NCBI GenBank assembly: GCA_015227615.1
Contig: JAALGZ010000020.1
Coordinates: forward strand, 186,001 to 250,000
Direction: 5' to 3'
Source: Labyrinthula sp. Ha
Taxonomy: Eukaryota; Sar; Bigyra; Labyrinthulida; Labyrinthulaceae
DNA length: 64,000 nt
Below, piece by piece: positions 35,541 through 49,406 of this stretch; position 1 is the stretch's first letter, and each line of letters opens with the position of its first letter. The notes below the pieces were generated by a model, which saw only the letters and a list, made by a program, of their open reading frames with translations, was not told where the DNA came from and searched no databases. Position numbers and translations under genes: made by a program.

Positions 35541-37000
35541 GTTTGTTCCAATAGATATTTTTTTGGCCACATGGCCACTTGTGTATTGATTCTTAGAGAT
35601 AGGAAGATTAAAGTGTGTCTGGTTCGTGTGCTGAAGAAAAGAACAAAGTTGTACTACTCGATTTTATCACAAAAAGTGCTCAGATATGCCTTTACATATT
35701 TAATTTTCTTTTGCAATAATATATGGTAAAATTGGAGCATAGACTTTGTTTGAAAGAGATGATATATAGGAACCAAGTTTTACTAATAATATGTGAATTC
35801 GTTTCTTTGTTATGCTTTCACTTATTCCTTATATTGAATATTCAAGGTTGTGTTTTGCTCTCTATTTATTTCACTATCCTACTCTATATTTCTAAGTTCA
35901 TGTTCTTATGTTCTGTCCGGTACGTTTCAGCCTATTTATCTGTTCCAAGTGTTCCAACTATATTTATTCAGTACAGACTTATTCATGGTAATAGCTGATT
36001 TCTGAATAGGCAACACCACTTTTGTCCACGGATGGTACCGAAAATTCTCATTTATATGGTATAACTTCGTATCAAATCAAAGATATAGAGTAATGTAAAC
36101 CGAGTTTTAGTTCCTATAGTGATTCGAACATCTTATCTTGCTGCAAGTAAAACAAGGAACATTCTTGCAGAATGATGGCATTATGAAAACCTCACTGTAA
36201 AATATCTTGAGCATTTATCGAGATAAGTTAAATATTTAGTACGTACTTCAATGTCAAATCTATTTACAGAGAAAACTTAATATAAGAAGGAAAAATAGCA
36301 ACAAAGTACCTCATTCTTAATAGATGCATCAGTTGCACCCTTTGAAAGCTAAATTTATGGCGTTCATGAAGCTTAATGACGAGTTGACCTTAGAAATTTG
36401 ATGAACTACAAGAATGAAAGTAAATAAAAGAAGCCATTCAGTTTTTAAATCAAGTTTATTACTAAAAAAACTATAGATTATTTTATTTAGTTTACCAACA
36501 ACAATTCTGTTGCATGAAGGAAACTTAGAAATAGTTTGCCATGTATATTGTTCCCTGTGACAGGGTAGTACTTTTTGTTGTTTTTGGCTTTTACAGCTAC
36601 AAATATAAAATAATCGTTTTAAGAGTTTTTTTTTGGTCCATTTTTTTGAAAGGGTAGACAAAATTTATAACAATCTTTGAGGCTTTCCATACATGTAGAA
36701 TGTCGAAATGTCAACAATAAACATATTTTGAAAAAAATATCCTAGGAGAAAAGTATTAAGCTAATACCAGTTGTATAACTTTAAGCAGACATAAATTCAA
36801 GGGAAGAAACTTTAATCCCAAGAATTTAATATTACTTTATAAGTACAGAATTGGTTGAGCTTACTTGTCCACCAACAATGATGCCTTTCGACAATTTTAT
36901 TACTATTAGATTCTGATCATCCTAACGAAATCCTTACCAGTAAGGTTTTAAACTGCAAGAAACATGATCAAACAGATTGGTCTATACATAAATGTAAAAT
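35541..37000. other. AT-rich spacer
   Basis: About 1.5 kb that includes the promoter region of the CBS gene. Open frames here lack motifs. Nothing further was seen. Confidence 0.4.
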
Positions 37001-38800
37001 TATTCACTTCTTATCTTTTTATAGTGAAGAGGGAAGTCCTATTCTCTTTAGATGAAGTTGAATTCAATCAGTTGATTGAGAAGTAATGTACTGAGTTCAC
37101 TTTATGGAACTATATTCAGCCTTAGAACCAAATTCTGTGACCCGCTAGAGTTGGAAAAAGTTATGACCAGCACCCATGTGAACTTTAAGAAATTAAGTAG
37201 CCAAATGATATATTCAGCAAAATAACGCTGATTACGTATAGCAGGATTGAGGCTCCACTTCATTGTCTATCACGTTATTTGCTAGTGGAATCCATGTAGT
37301 GCTTTAACAATCCAACAAATTGCAGAAGAGAATCAAAGCAAGAATAATCATTACCTGAATCAAATAGATAACAATCTATTCAATAACAATGGTACAGAGT
37401 AAGAAAACTCAGGTTGTTATTCTATTCAGCTCTTTAGACTTAAAAGCTTTAAATCTCTTCAGATGAATACTTTCGCAAATGAGTATATCATAATAGAGCC
37501 TAGCAACAATAAATTTACTAGATTAAGCAAAATTCATTAACTGTGGCCATAAAGGAATTTACTTGCACTAAATTATGATTTTGATTTTGCTGATGTGTGA
37601 TTCTTTACTGTCAACAAGTTATTGAGTGGTATCAAGATAGATAGATATTTAATTTCTGCGTACTCAACCCCAACCAAGTTTGGGCAAGATATGTAGGCTA
37701 CCATGTAATAATACATTAAATTTTGAAGCTAATAAGATAGTTGTAAACCATTGATATATGTTCGCCATTTATAAAAGCTGGCTTAGATGCTACTGGGATC
37801 CTTATACTAGATAAGAGCTATGTTCCTCTTACTTTGTTGGAAATATACTCTGCTTAAACAGAGAGGAATAATAGGATTAGCTGAATAAGTCAAGAATGAA
37901 AATACATACTAAATCATTCCCCGGTGAATATTGGGCTGTGGTATTGCTTATATCCAATCCAAATCTCTATTGACAAGAACTAAGTAAACTCAAGCTGAAT
38001 ATGAATTTCAAACTCCTCCTTCCATAGATGAACTCAGTTTTGACAGGTGCAACGAGGTCTTGCTCACAGAGGCAGAAGCGCTAAATACCTTGGAGTGGGA
38101 GGTTCAGGTTGCTTTCTATAAAAAAACAAACAAAGAAGGATTCTAATAATGAGAAACTCAGTACCGAGATAATGAAAAAAGCTTAACTATGGCGATAGTT
38201 TTACAACTAGGGTACTTAATGAGCTCCATGATCTGCGAGATACGCTACTCAACCAAATGGTGCTCTTGGAAAGTCAGAGGGAAGAGTTTCAAAATCTACC
38301 ACGCAAGATGCAAAGAATACCATCATTGAATTTCCTTTGCTCAAACCTTTAAATTTTCTCAACTGCAAACTACCTGAATGGATATTGGACTTTATTAACG
38401 AGACGAACTTATTCCTATTTAGCTCAGAGAGAAGATTTTTCAAGAACTCGTTTACCTCAGACAACATAAACATGGGTTTTGTCATTAGCTCTACTGAAAA
38501 TAAGTCGATGGAAAAGACATAGAATCAGTTGTATTTCAGCTCAAAAGTGTGTTGGCCTAAGTTCGTTACTCTCCAGGAAAACCTGTTTTAGTTACTCGGA
38601 TGTATTCCAAGAATTTACAAGCCGATATGCAAAGCTCTTCTCTAAGGTGTTTGGAAACTATATTAGGTCAACTGGTATGTTTTTGATGTATTTAGAATCT
38701 ATTCCTAGCCCAAAGGGAATCATTAGTACCGGAATCTCCGATATGATGTGGACACGCATTGAACCTGTATTATATACTTAAATATTCTGTGTAGAACTTG
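37001..38800 (+). pseudogene. decayed coding tract, family unknown
   Basis: The plus strand reads like protein in several pieces, for example LFSLDEVEFNQLIEK near 37.05 kb, VLLTEAEALNTLEWEVQVAF near 38.07 kb and LPEWILDFINETNLFLF near 38.37 kb, but it is interrupted many times. It looks like an old, broken gene or element copy. No diagnostic motif or terminal repeat was found. Confidence 0.4.
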
Positions 38801-41800
38801 GGTAAGCTCGAGCATATTGAGACAGTTTTATACTTAACCTTCTTGACATGTCTTCGTTTTCCAAAATTTCACCATAAGGCTTTTCATTTCATCGAAGTGA
38901 CTCAAAATATATTGTTTCCCTCTATGGCTAGACAATATACAATTAGCCTCTTGCAATAAGAGCAGATACAGTCATTCGATTATATGGTTACATTTATCCA
39001 AGCAAAAAATCTTGGATATCCTAGAAAAGTTTTCTTAGCACCTTGTCTCTGTTCCTTAAAGTTTTCTCATCAATAAAAAAGTCAAATAAAGTGATACTCA
39101 TTGGAAGAATAACACCATTAGATACATTACCTAGCCACAGTTCCATTGTTTTTTACAATAATTTTAAAGTGGATTATTTCTTAGGCGAAAGATACACATT
39201 TAAATACAAATAGGTTCTAATATTTGGTAGCTCTCTCTTGTATTTTGGAATACCTTCTAGACCTCCATGGATTCTAAACATTTTGCCACTTGGCTTCAGT
39301 TTTTGTTCAAGCATGTGAAGTTAAATATCTGACATAAAAATATTTTCTATATCAAACTTAATTTATATCTAGAGCCTGGAATATTCATTTCCGCTTTCAT
39401 CCAGGTAAAACTTTAGCTTTTTCTCTTGTTTCACCTTTTACTTCATAGTTAATATTACCAATGTAACTTCTTTGGTATATATGCAGGAGGGCTAACCTAA
39501 AATCGAAACCAGTAAAATGACAAATAGTGAAAGGTAAAGCAAAGATATCAATAATCAAAGAAACAAACACCAAAAAACATCAGTTCTTGATGTTTTTAGT
39601 CTATTAAATTAATTATCTTTAAGTTTGTTAGACTTGTAAAAATGAGTTTCTGAATATCGTTTTCATTTTCAACAAGAATATTCTTTTCTCTTGTTAATTC
39701 TCGATAATGGATAAAAAACAAGTATCTTTTTCGAATCTTGTTAATGAAATATACAGCTAAGGCGCTATTGCAGTAACGGGGAATTTAAGATTTTTAAAAC
39801 CGACATAAATAATTAACAAAAAAAGGGGAAATAAGTTACACCCACTGCGCATCAACTCGATGAATCAGTGGGAGAACGATATTTCTCATATATTTTTACC
39901 TTTCTTCCGTACTTGTTAACTTATGCTTGTGTCTACTTTTTATCAACTGTTGACTAGCTGATGATGTCTAGTGCACTCAATTCAACATATCTTTAATAAA
40001 GCTACTTGGTTTGCTTAGACTAATGGATATTAGAAGATATTAAATCTTGTTAGTTTATTAGAACGTATTTCGAATCACCCAATCTTCTTATTTTTTAGCG
40101 AGTTTACTTTCTATTGATTTTCATAAATTGTTAAGCTCTTAATTCCCCTACGAATATTTTATAATATCTGTTTTGTCTCGGTTTCTAAGAGGCGTTTAAG
40201 TTATATTTGCAGCGAGATCATAGCTTACTCTGCATTTGAAATTAAAATCGTACCTTATTTTGTTATAACACTGTCTTAAGAAAAACTATTGCAGATAGTT
40301 ATGGGTAATCTAACTCTAACTACACGATACATGTTAAAATATGAGTTAGCAATAACGAGAATATGCTATCGCATAAAATATAACCCTTTAAGAAAATCCA
40401 TTAAGTTAATAATTAGATAAGGTTACCGGTAAAAATGGAGAGTTTCAACTTTCTGGAGAGAATATGGGTTGAAGTTAATGTTTCTATAAATTATATTTAT
40501 TGTTTGCTAAACCTTCTACATATAGAAGACCTGGAGTTCCCATGTATCTCGTTGCCACTATGGAAACATAAAGGAGTAGTTTTTTCCTTCTCCCAACTTG
40601 AGATCTCGAGTTGCAATTGTTCCTGAGATAAATATTGGCCCAAAGCTATTATTTTATCTTGTAACCTATTGGCTTCGGCTATTTATTCACTAAATCTATT
40701 GACATATACAGCGCTTAAGTACCCCTTGGTAGCCCTAATATGTCTTCTACAGGCCTCTGCTAGATAATTAGGATACGGTTTCCGGTTTCATATCGCAAAG
40801 GTTCCTTTGAAACTTACTAATACATATATCAGACGATAATAACACTGTAAGGGCTTCTTAACTATTAATAGATTAATAAAAAATAGCTCATATACCGGTT
40901 TTATTCGTTGAGTCATGTCTCATTAACTACTAGAAGTTACAGAACGACGCTTTTATCACTAAATATATCTCAAATTGAACTCACCAATTGATGTCTTCTT
41001 TTACACATACTTGTATACAATTATAGTGCACTATCTTTCTTTTCTCTAAATTTGAATAAGTTAAACAAGCCTAGTAAGCGGAAATCGAGTAATGGTACAT
41101 TGTTGACATCATTTCTTACTAGCTTAGAAATGTCTAATGCCTCGTGTCTATGGCTAATGGGTTTCATGGTTATAGTTAATGTCTGTGTTAATAGCTAGTA
41201 CACTTTTAGAGTTGTACTACAGAAGTTGCATGATGAGTTAAGGCTTCATTATACCACAATAGGGATTTTTTGTTGCGGTGTTTCAATATTTTATTTATTT
41301 CCTGAAACAATACAAGTTTCTATTCTATGAGCATAGCCGTAAATAATGCTTGATTATTGCGTAGCTAAGTCGTTATAGCCTTGACATGAGCATTTTGTAC
41401 AATTTTGCGGCGGGGCATTGCTTTACAGTAATATAGTAAAGCTTGAATTTCGGCACAGGCGTAGTTGAAATAGCCAATCATATGTCTTGAGCACTGGTTG
41501 GGTACGTGGGTTCAAGTAAAAAATTGCCTCTTTTGAGGCTGAAATAAGAGTTATTGAAGCAATGGGTATCAAGTTCAACTTTCTTGGAAAGAAACCCCAT
41601 ATTATCGATCTGTTAGAAGTGCCCCAAATGTGGTCGTTTCGCCCCAAAACAATACCCGATTAAAAATCTTATTTACGTTCTGTAGAGCGAATCATATAAA
41701 CATACCTTTGATAATTCAAAATATCAGCTAAACATTCAGAAAGACATCTAAGGTATTGTATTATATTTACTTAGATAGAGCTAATTGTTATCAAATTAAT

Positions 41801-44800
41801 TAACCAGGAATGGAAGTTTATCGGCGGGCTTTAAGATTATCTCAATTAAAAACCTGCTTCATAATTAATTTAACCCATATTCTACTCCTTCAAACTTAAA
41901 TGGTGTTAATTTTTATTACAATCTGGATATAATCAGCGACAGTAATTCTCTAACTGTTCCTAGTGTTATAATAGTCTTTGAGCAATTAAACAAACTGAAA
42001 GGAATGTTTTAAGATTCTCTTACGATTTCTCAGGAAAACCATGTTTGATATCAAGATTTTCAACTTTGATGTCATAATATTGAAGACCAAATAATACATC
42101 TTTATGGTTAAGTGTCTTTATGACAAGTAAATCATCAACATTGTAACTAATTTTTTTTACTTATTCTGTATTAAGTAAGTGAAATAGCAAAAGTTGAGTA
42201 TTTATGCGGACTTTTTAATAGCAAAAAAACGAGACAAACGTGTGATAGCTAGCTACAAGTATGAACAGGACATTTTTATTAATAGTTTCTAATATGAATC
42301 GTTTAGGCTTTCACAACTTATAGCTATAGTCCCTACAATGTTACATTGTGAATTTTGAGTAACGAGCTAGAAATATTTATATCACATTCCAATATTATGG
42401 TGCAAAGACATCTTTATATACAACCAATCAGCACATGGTGCCATCTGTAAGAAATATCCATTACCTAGAGCATTTAAATAGTTTGTTCTTATATAATTTA
42501 TGAAAATTTTCTTTAATAACTATCTGAAAATAATTTTTATACTTAAAGCGATCTCAACCTCTGCGAGATGGATCCCCTAGCGCAGATTATTTTGACACAT
42601 TTGAGTTCAAAACAAATGCGACCCATTTTTCTATTGCGGGCTCTTAGATTAGGTAAACTAAAATCAATCATGACCTCATAATCACCTACGTTTTCACTAT
42701 TTGTTGAGCCCTGAACAGAATACTAATCCTGGTTAAGATTGAAACTCTTAGCAATTTATCCGTTCTGTTATATGTAAACACTTGGCAAGGATTAACCAGT
42801 TTCATAAAAGCCTAGATTTTCATTACTTTTACTACATACAAAAATTCCATTTTAACTAAGCATAAGTTCTCGTAATAAGCTCTGTCTTAAGAGCCCAGTT
42901 TTCAGAGAAATATGAGGTGTTGCACTTAGTTGCTTCCGACTATTAGTCACACCTTTTAATCTAATGGAGCAAATATTAACTAACATAGTGTAACTTTTAT
43001 ATTCAACAACCTCAATGATCCAACAGTATCACGATGAAATACAAGATAAGGAGAAAACCTTAAAATCTAACTAAGATGTACCATGACAGCATATCACTAA
43101 AGAAATAAAATTAAATCTATATATATGAGGTCTGTCGATAATTATGAAAACTTGGAAGTGACAATAGGCCTATGAACTAATCAAATAACCAGATATTAAA
43201 ATTGGTAGGGCACCTACTTAGTTGGTCTCACCAGAAAATTCTTATTTTGTGTGTTAAAAACCAGAAACATACTAGAGGTAAGAATGAATTCAAACTAACT
43301 TGGGAGATAAAATGCCAGAAATACCATTTATTTTGGGGATTTCATGAAAGTATCGAAATATCAGAGCTATTTCTGTACCTTTGCTTTGAACAAAAATTTC
43401 TACGAAAGAATACATGGCGGTGAATGAGGAAGTTAAAAAACTTAAATAAGTGTAAATTGGCACATTTTCTACTCAGATTGAACCAGATAGTAAAAATACA
43501 TGCATCATCAAACTGCTCCTAACAACTATGATTTTTGAATGAATATCTTCTTTATACTATATATAAGTATTAAAAATATTTGATCCAGGTTTTGAATGCT
43601 CATATATGGTAGCCTAACAAAGTTCTTACTTGTCATTATTTGTGTTTGCTAAAGACAACAACTTCTATGTTACAGTGACTACAAAGCAGACTAGTTATCA
43701 AGAGCAAACCCCAATTTTCCGTGTCAAAAGACTCTCTGAGAATTGTTTGAAAGTGTTTTTGCTATTGAACAGTAGTCTTTATTGAGTGTGCGACTCCGTA
43801 AACTCTAATTAAAAATATTATCTGTTATAAATTCAGCTAGTCCGCAGATTTTCATCATATCTATTAGCAATTTATTGATCTATATTAGGGCCTTAAGTAA
43901 ATTCGTTTACTTTGAACCAGTTACATTAAGCTTGATCTCACATGCAGAGATAGATATGTATATAGAGAGATAGACTAACTAATCGAAGGAATAACCTAGT
44001 TTAAACTTAGCTAAACATTGTTTTCGGAAATGTCCCCCACGTATAGGGTATTTTTATCACTTTACAAGAGTGTAACCATGTACTTTAATGACAAACATAG
44101 TGTATATTTTGCTTTCGTAAAAAGTATTATTATTGTCTACAATAGGTTTCAACTTTTTTAGCTTCGGTTACTTGTGAATAAATTCTTTTTTAAAGCATAA
44201 TGCAATCGCTAGTTTTTTGTTAATATACAACAATGGTATAAAAATATGTACGTGGTGTAAGAATTTTACTATAAACACCAGAAAACGGGGGATTATTCAT
44301 TGATTCTAAAGTTAAGTTAGAGAGGTGGTTATATTGATTTTAGTTATTAATAGAATGTGTATGAATCTATTCATATCTTATGTTCCGGAATTCTCGACAC
44401 TATTTTTGGTATTGTTAGGTTACATAGAGGACTAATAGTTTGCTATAAATACAACAAACAACATTATTTCAGGGAGATGTTACTACAACGGTCTTGTCTA
44501 CATATAAACTCCTCAACACAGCTATCTAAAATTAAAGAGTTTAAATAAAGTAATAATTTTAGCACATGGTGTTGGAGGGTTTTAGTTTCTCTAAGGTAGT
44601 CAGTTAAATGTAATAAATTTGTCGTCATCATTCTAGATTAAAACACGAAAATGGTAATAACTAGGTGAAGATTACTTAACTGAGATATAGAATGTTCAAA
44701 CAATATCCAAATATATCTTCTAGTATGGTGACTCTTTGAGCACCATAATATCTAAATACTCCAAAGCCTCATATGATTTGTTGACTTAACCCAGAGTTAT

Positions 44801-46500
44801 GAGTCTAGAATTTATTCTACCTGTTATATGCTAGTTATGAAAACATTTTGGGCTTAATAGTTCTTATGTTACTGTTTATTTAACTTCCATTAATAGACTA
44901 TATGGTACTAAGAATGTGATCAAGTCACTACATTGCTTAGAAGAAAGCTTTAAACTCTACTTCTTTCATGAAGAAATATATGTTCATTCTTTAGTTATAG
45001 CTAGTTCAAAGGAGATGTGGATATTTATCATGATATTTCTTAGTTTCATGGCAACAGATAAGACCTCAAAAGCAAGTACATACCCAGATACGTGACTCTA
45101 TATTATTCAAGGAGTTTAGATCGGTATTTGAGAGAATATTCATACATATAGTCATCTGGCTTCCTCGTGTTAGAATACTCGAGTAAACCAACCTTGTTAT
45201 TCATTGAATCATTCAAAACTACATATGGTGTCGGCTTTTTCAATTATGCTTGTCAATTAATCTAACAAACCTCACAAAGAGTAACTGCGTAGTTTCCTTG
45301 CGAAATACTTATTCATGGTATGTATGCTACCTTCTAAATTAATACGGGTATCAGTATTACTAACATCGAAACCTTAATGATACAATCAGAAACTCTACCC
45401 TTTAACATCCAAAGAACATGTTTTCCTTCAACAATTTATTTGAAAGTCTCTTAACTTATTTAAATATATCCGTTATTATCTAAGCCCGGATATATTTATG
45501 AAAGATTAAGGTTTAAGAACCAGATCATATGGTTTAGAGGAGCTATAGGTTTGTTATTAAATTCATTAAACAGTCACAAGAAAGCAACCTTTCATTATCA
45601 TGACCAAATACAACCATCATTAATAAATTATGATAATCACTTCAGAACTCACTTTTTTAATTATTGTTCGATAGCTAAAGTACAATTCTTATGTTTGGTA
45701 TAGAACACAGAGCTTAAGATTACAATTCTTAATATTCTCTAGAGCTCTGAAAACTAGTGTATCTAGCGGACTTCACCCCCCTATTCATCTGACATCGTTG
45801 GGGTCAGCATAGATAAATGTGTGACAGTAAAAATTTTTAAACACAGAAAACCCATGGTTAAATAACTAAATCTTTCTTGGAATAAATAAATGTATAAGTA
45901 CAACCGAAAACTGGCCATTCATATACTTGATATAAAAACACAAAACTTTCTAGTGTATAATACTTAAGCAAGAAGACTGGATAATATAATACTGAACACC
46001 TGAACTAAAATATGGGCCTCGCTCTTTCCCAAGAGATACAATCATAAAATCAAACCAAACTAATAAGGATGTTAAGCATATTGTAACTATGCTATTTCTC
46101 AGAAACTAATTGAAAGGTCTAACATTTTTTTTATTTATCACTTAAATCAAGTTTGAGTTTTGGTGAACGTAATAGTATTGAGATTTAGCATATAGTAATC
46201 ACAGTTGAGATGCATTGGCTATGAATGTCGAAATTATGTAGCCCGAATCCATATTCAAGCCTACATTTCTACACAGTAGATGCATTGTAAATGAAGATTG
46301 ATATTCCGGAGGAGTGTGTAAAATTATAGTCCCAGCAAATATATTATCTTCAGGTACGTATGATTTCAAAGCCATAAATTACAGAACCTGGTTGTCTTAA
46401 TCAATGCCGAAAGCTCCAATTAGAGATTAACAGAAGCAGATCCCATATCTGTAATTCTAGAACACTTATTTTTTTAGTTCAAGTAGGAAAATGATATCTT
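38801..46500. other. very long AT-rich spacer
   Basis: About 7.7 kb with no gene I can support. Open frames are short, lack motifs and are no more frequent than expected from the composition. No RNA gene, tandem array or terminal repeat was noticed. Confidence 0.45.
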
Positions 46501-48600
46501 TCCGCAATCTCTAAACACAACTTGTATATTTTCTAAATATCTTTAGAAGACATTGAAGAATCTTGAAGAGCAGCCTGGATTTTGAACACCGTTGTGCTTT
46601 AATAAATTCTCAATGCAGAGGCTATTAACGTTTCGAGAACATATTGAGAAGAACAACCACCCAAGCAGCTTTATTATCGTAAAAGAACAATAATAAGTGT
46701 AGTTTTCAGATTAGGTGCACGCCTGATCTTAAGAATTAAATCTTAATTGTGAAACATTTTGAGTTGAAGATCGTCATTCCCTTGAGCATAAAATCTATGA
46801 CAATAGTATGCAAGTAAACCTTGAGGTTAAACTCTGTGGGGAAAACAAGACTAAACTGATGAGTCTTAAATCCATAAGCCTCATCTTGCCAGTGGTAATA
46901 AACATCATGTCAACGATATTTGTGAACAGGAGATAGAAATGCATTTTCCGTTACAGGATGACGAACAATGGAAGAGAATTGTTTAGTTCGCATGAGGAAT
47001 GGAACAGTCGATGGAGATTAAACCTAAAATGAAACTTGAAATGGAGCTTTTAACCTATTGTTGGACTAAGACTGAAAATAGCTTAACTAGTTACTTTCAA
47101 AATTCAGATGAAGTTAAGGAAAGACTACTTGCTGAAGTGAAAAAAATATTGTAGTGAATTCTACCCACAAAATGAAAAAACACATCATGAGATATATGAA
47201 GATCAGTGGTGTTCATTCCTCTGCGAAGTAATATAATTAAGAATTGGAGTAATGGTCATTGAGTTGTGAAAATACATCATTTTTGTATCAGATCACTTTG
47301 GTCTAAATAAACGATATGTAGTTTTTTATGTGTAACGGTGCATAAAGCGGCACAATTACCCCAATGCTTAATCAAACGCATTTTAGGTGCCACAAACACC
47401 TAACAGAAATATTTTCTCTTCTCAACCTTCTTTAGAAAGGTTTCCAAGAGAAACATTTCAAACTTTCAATAAAACTTTAGTGGAAATCTTTAGTTCAGAT
47501 GAAGAGTCACTTTAGTGTTCTTTGGATAAGAAAACAATGAATTGTACCGATGAAGGTTTTACCTTTTATATCAACAATAAAGAACAATAAGGTTAATTAC
47601 AGTCAAACTTAGACTCAACATTCCTATTCGACAGGTCACATCTCCGCACAAAGAGCAGAAGGATATCACGATGTCGTGAAAGGAAAGGTTAGCTAGAACA
47701 TCTTTTTCCTAAGTCAAATTCTTGTGATATAGCAAATCACGTCATTCTCCGTCACTAGGTGTAGCAGGAAAAGTTACCAAATAATTGAAGATGCTGATAC
47801 TTTCCAGGAAACAATGCAGTCCATTGCTGGTGAAAGCAATAACCGTGCAACTTCAGCAAAGACAACTCTATAGTATGAATTCAACATCATCAATGTGACA
47901 TGGAACATGGGAGTTCCAAAGTACATAACCCGAAAAACACTATGTGGTGGACTTGAGTGGAAAAACTTAAACCTGTAAATGTGGCTTCTTCGCTTCTTAG
48001 AACATATCCTGCCAACTTAGAATCAACATCTTTATACTGGTTAAGGACAACATCTTCTTGGATGCACCTAAACTTTCTGAGAGATGGTTAATAAGGAGCA
48101 TAACCTATAAAGAACAGCCTGCAAGAAGCTTGGCCTACTTCCTCTAGAAACATTAATAGCTACGTCTTCCTCTCTACTGGATACAGTATGTCCACATTAT
48201 TAACACATTAGCTCTATGTATCTGAAGGAGTTGAACAGGAAGTGATGAGTGTTTCTGTATGAAGCGTAGAAGATTTAGAGCTAACCACGACAATACTCTT
48301 CAACTTAGGGACTACAAGTGCAAGTACCGATACTGCATTTCTCCCTACAGTCGCATTCAAAACTTGCCCAAGAACATGAAAACTGCTTGACCTTTAACCA
48401 GCCTACAAGAAACCTACAAAAATAATAGAAAAAGCACAAACAGATTTAGTAGCTGCAACGTAAATGATATGCAAGGATGAATTCATAGAGTAGGGAGCAA
48501 CTATTCTCCTTTTTCCAGCATTAAATACTGAACCTTATTCATCAGTCACATTTTTTTCCACTAAATATGTGCTATGTCTATGGTTAACCTATCTTTGAGA
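46501..48600 (+). pseudogene. decayed coding tract, family unknown
   Basis: Several stretches on the plus strand read like protein, such as KLEMELLTYCWTKTENSLT near 47.04 kb, SDEVKERLLAEVKKIL near 47.11 kb, and VEDLELTTTILFNLGTTSAS near 48.27 kb. Between them the frame is broken many times. The tract is about 2 kb and lies upstream of the kinase gene on the same strand. No family was recognised; it is treated as an old relic. Confidence 0.45.
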
Positions 48601-49406
48601 ACTCTAACTCTAACCCCTTAGTCCCTTTTTTTTCCTAGGAATGACCCTAAACCTAAACCTCATCTTGTGCTCAGGTAATAAATCTATCTCTTGAACATAC
48701 AACCTCAGTTGTGCTTACAGTACCTCATAAATTTTAAGTTTCTGTGGCATCCAGCACAATATAATATTTGTAAAGTAGCTTCCCGTTTCTTTAGATATGT
48801 CTTAAGAATATATAAATGTGTTTTCCGTTTTTTCTAGTTCAACTTCATTCTTTTGTTATTGTTTTCCATGATCTTAATTTACTCGAATATAATTATTGAT
48901 ATTTTTTTATTAACATTATGGAACAACAGATTTTTTTTTATTTTCTTATACTTGGTGTAATACTCTGAGTATTGTGGTTGCGACCCTAGAAACACACGTA
49001 GTTCAAAAAAGAGTTTTGTCTTAATATTATAGCAAACAATGCTTTTAGTGTTGTATTAACGAGCACCTAGAATTTGCCTAGTATCCTATGTAAGCAAATA
49101 AGCTTAATTGCATATGCTTCTTTATCAAATCTCTGTATATTTATGATTGTCTAAGTAAACAATAATCCATTACACTTAGTAGGTTGAATCGTTATACTTC
49201 AACTATGAGTTAAAAATATATAAGAAACAACCTTATTATTGAGTCATAATTCATTAAATCAAATATATTGCACCATTTGGGTTATTTCCAATAATTCTTA
49301 ATTCCTGCTGGTATAATTTCGACTTAGATTCTTACTATGCTGAAACATATGGTGAAACTTGTTAAAAATAGTCGGTTTAATAAACACAAAGAGGAGATTT
49401 AGTTAA
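48601..49406. other. spacer and promoter region of the kinase gene
   Basis: About 0.8 kb. A short telomere-like string (CCCTAAACCTAAACC, near 48646) occurs but is too short to be meaningful. T-rich runs follow at about 48.9 kb. No gene was seen. Confidence 0.4.

Noticed and set aside
35541-35570. GTG at 35570 as start of the CBS gene
   Set aside because: Eukaryotic genes rarely start at GTG; the in-frame ATG at 35540 is preferred, with an upstream exon left open.
48600-48662. Telomere-like CCCTAAACCTAAACC string
   Set aside because: Only about two units with irregular neighbours; chance or an ordinary simple repeat is as likely as an interstitial telomere.
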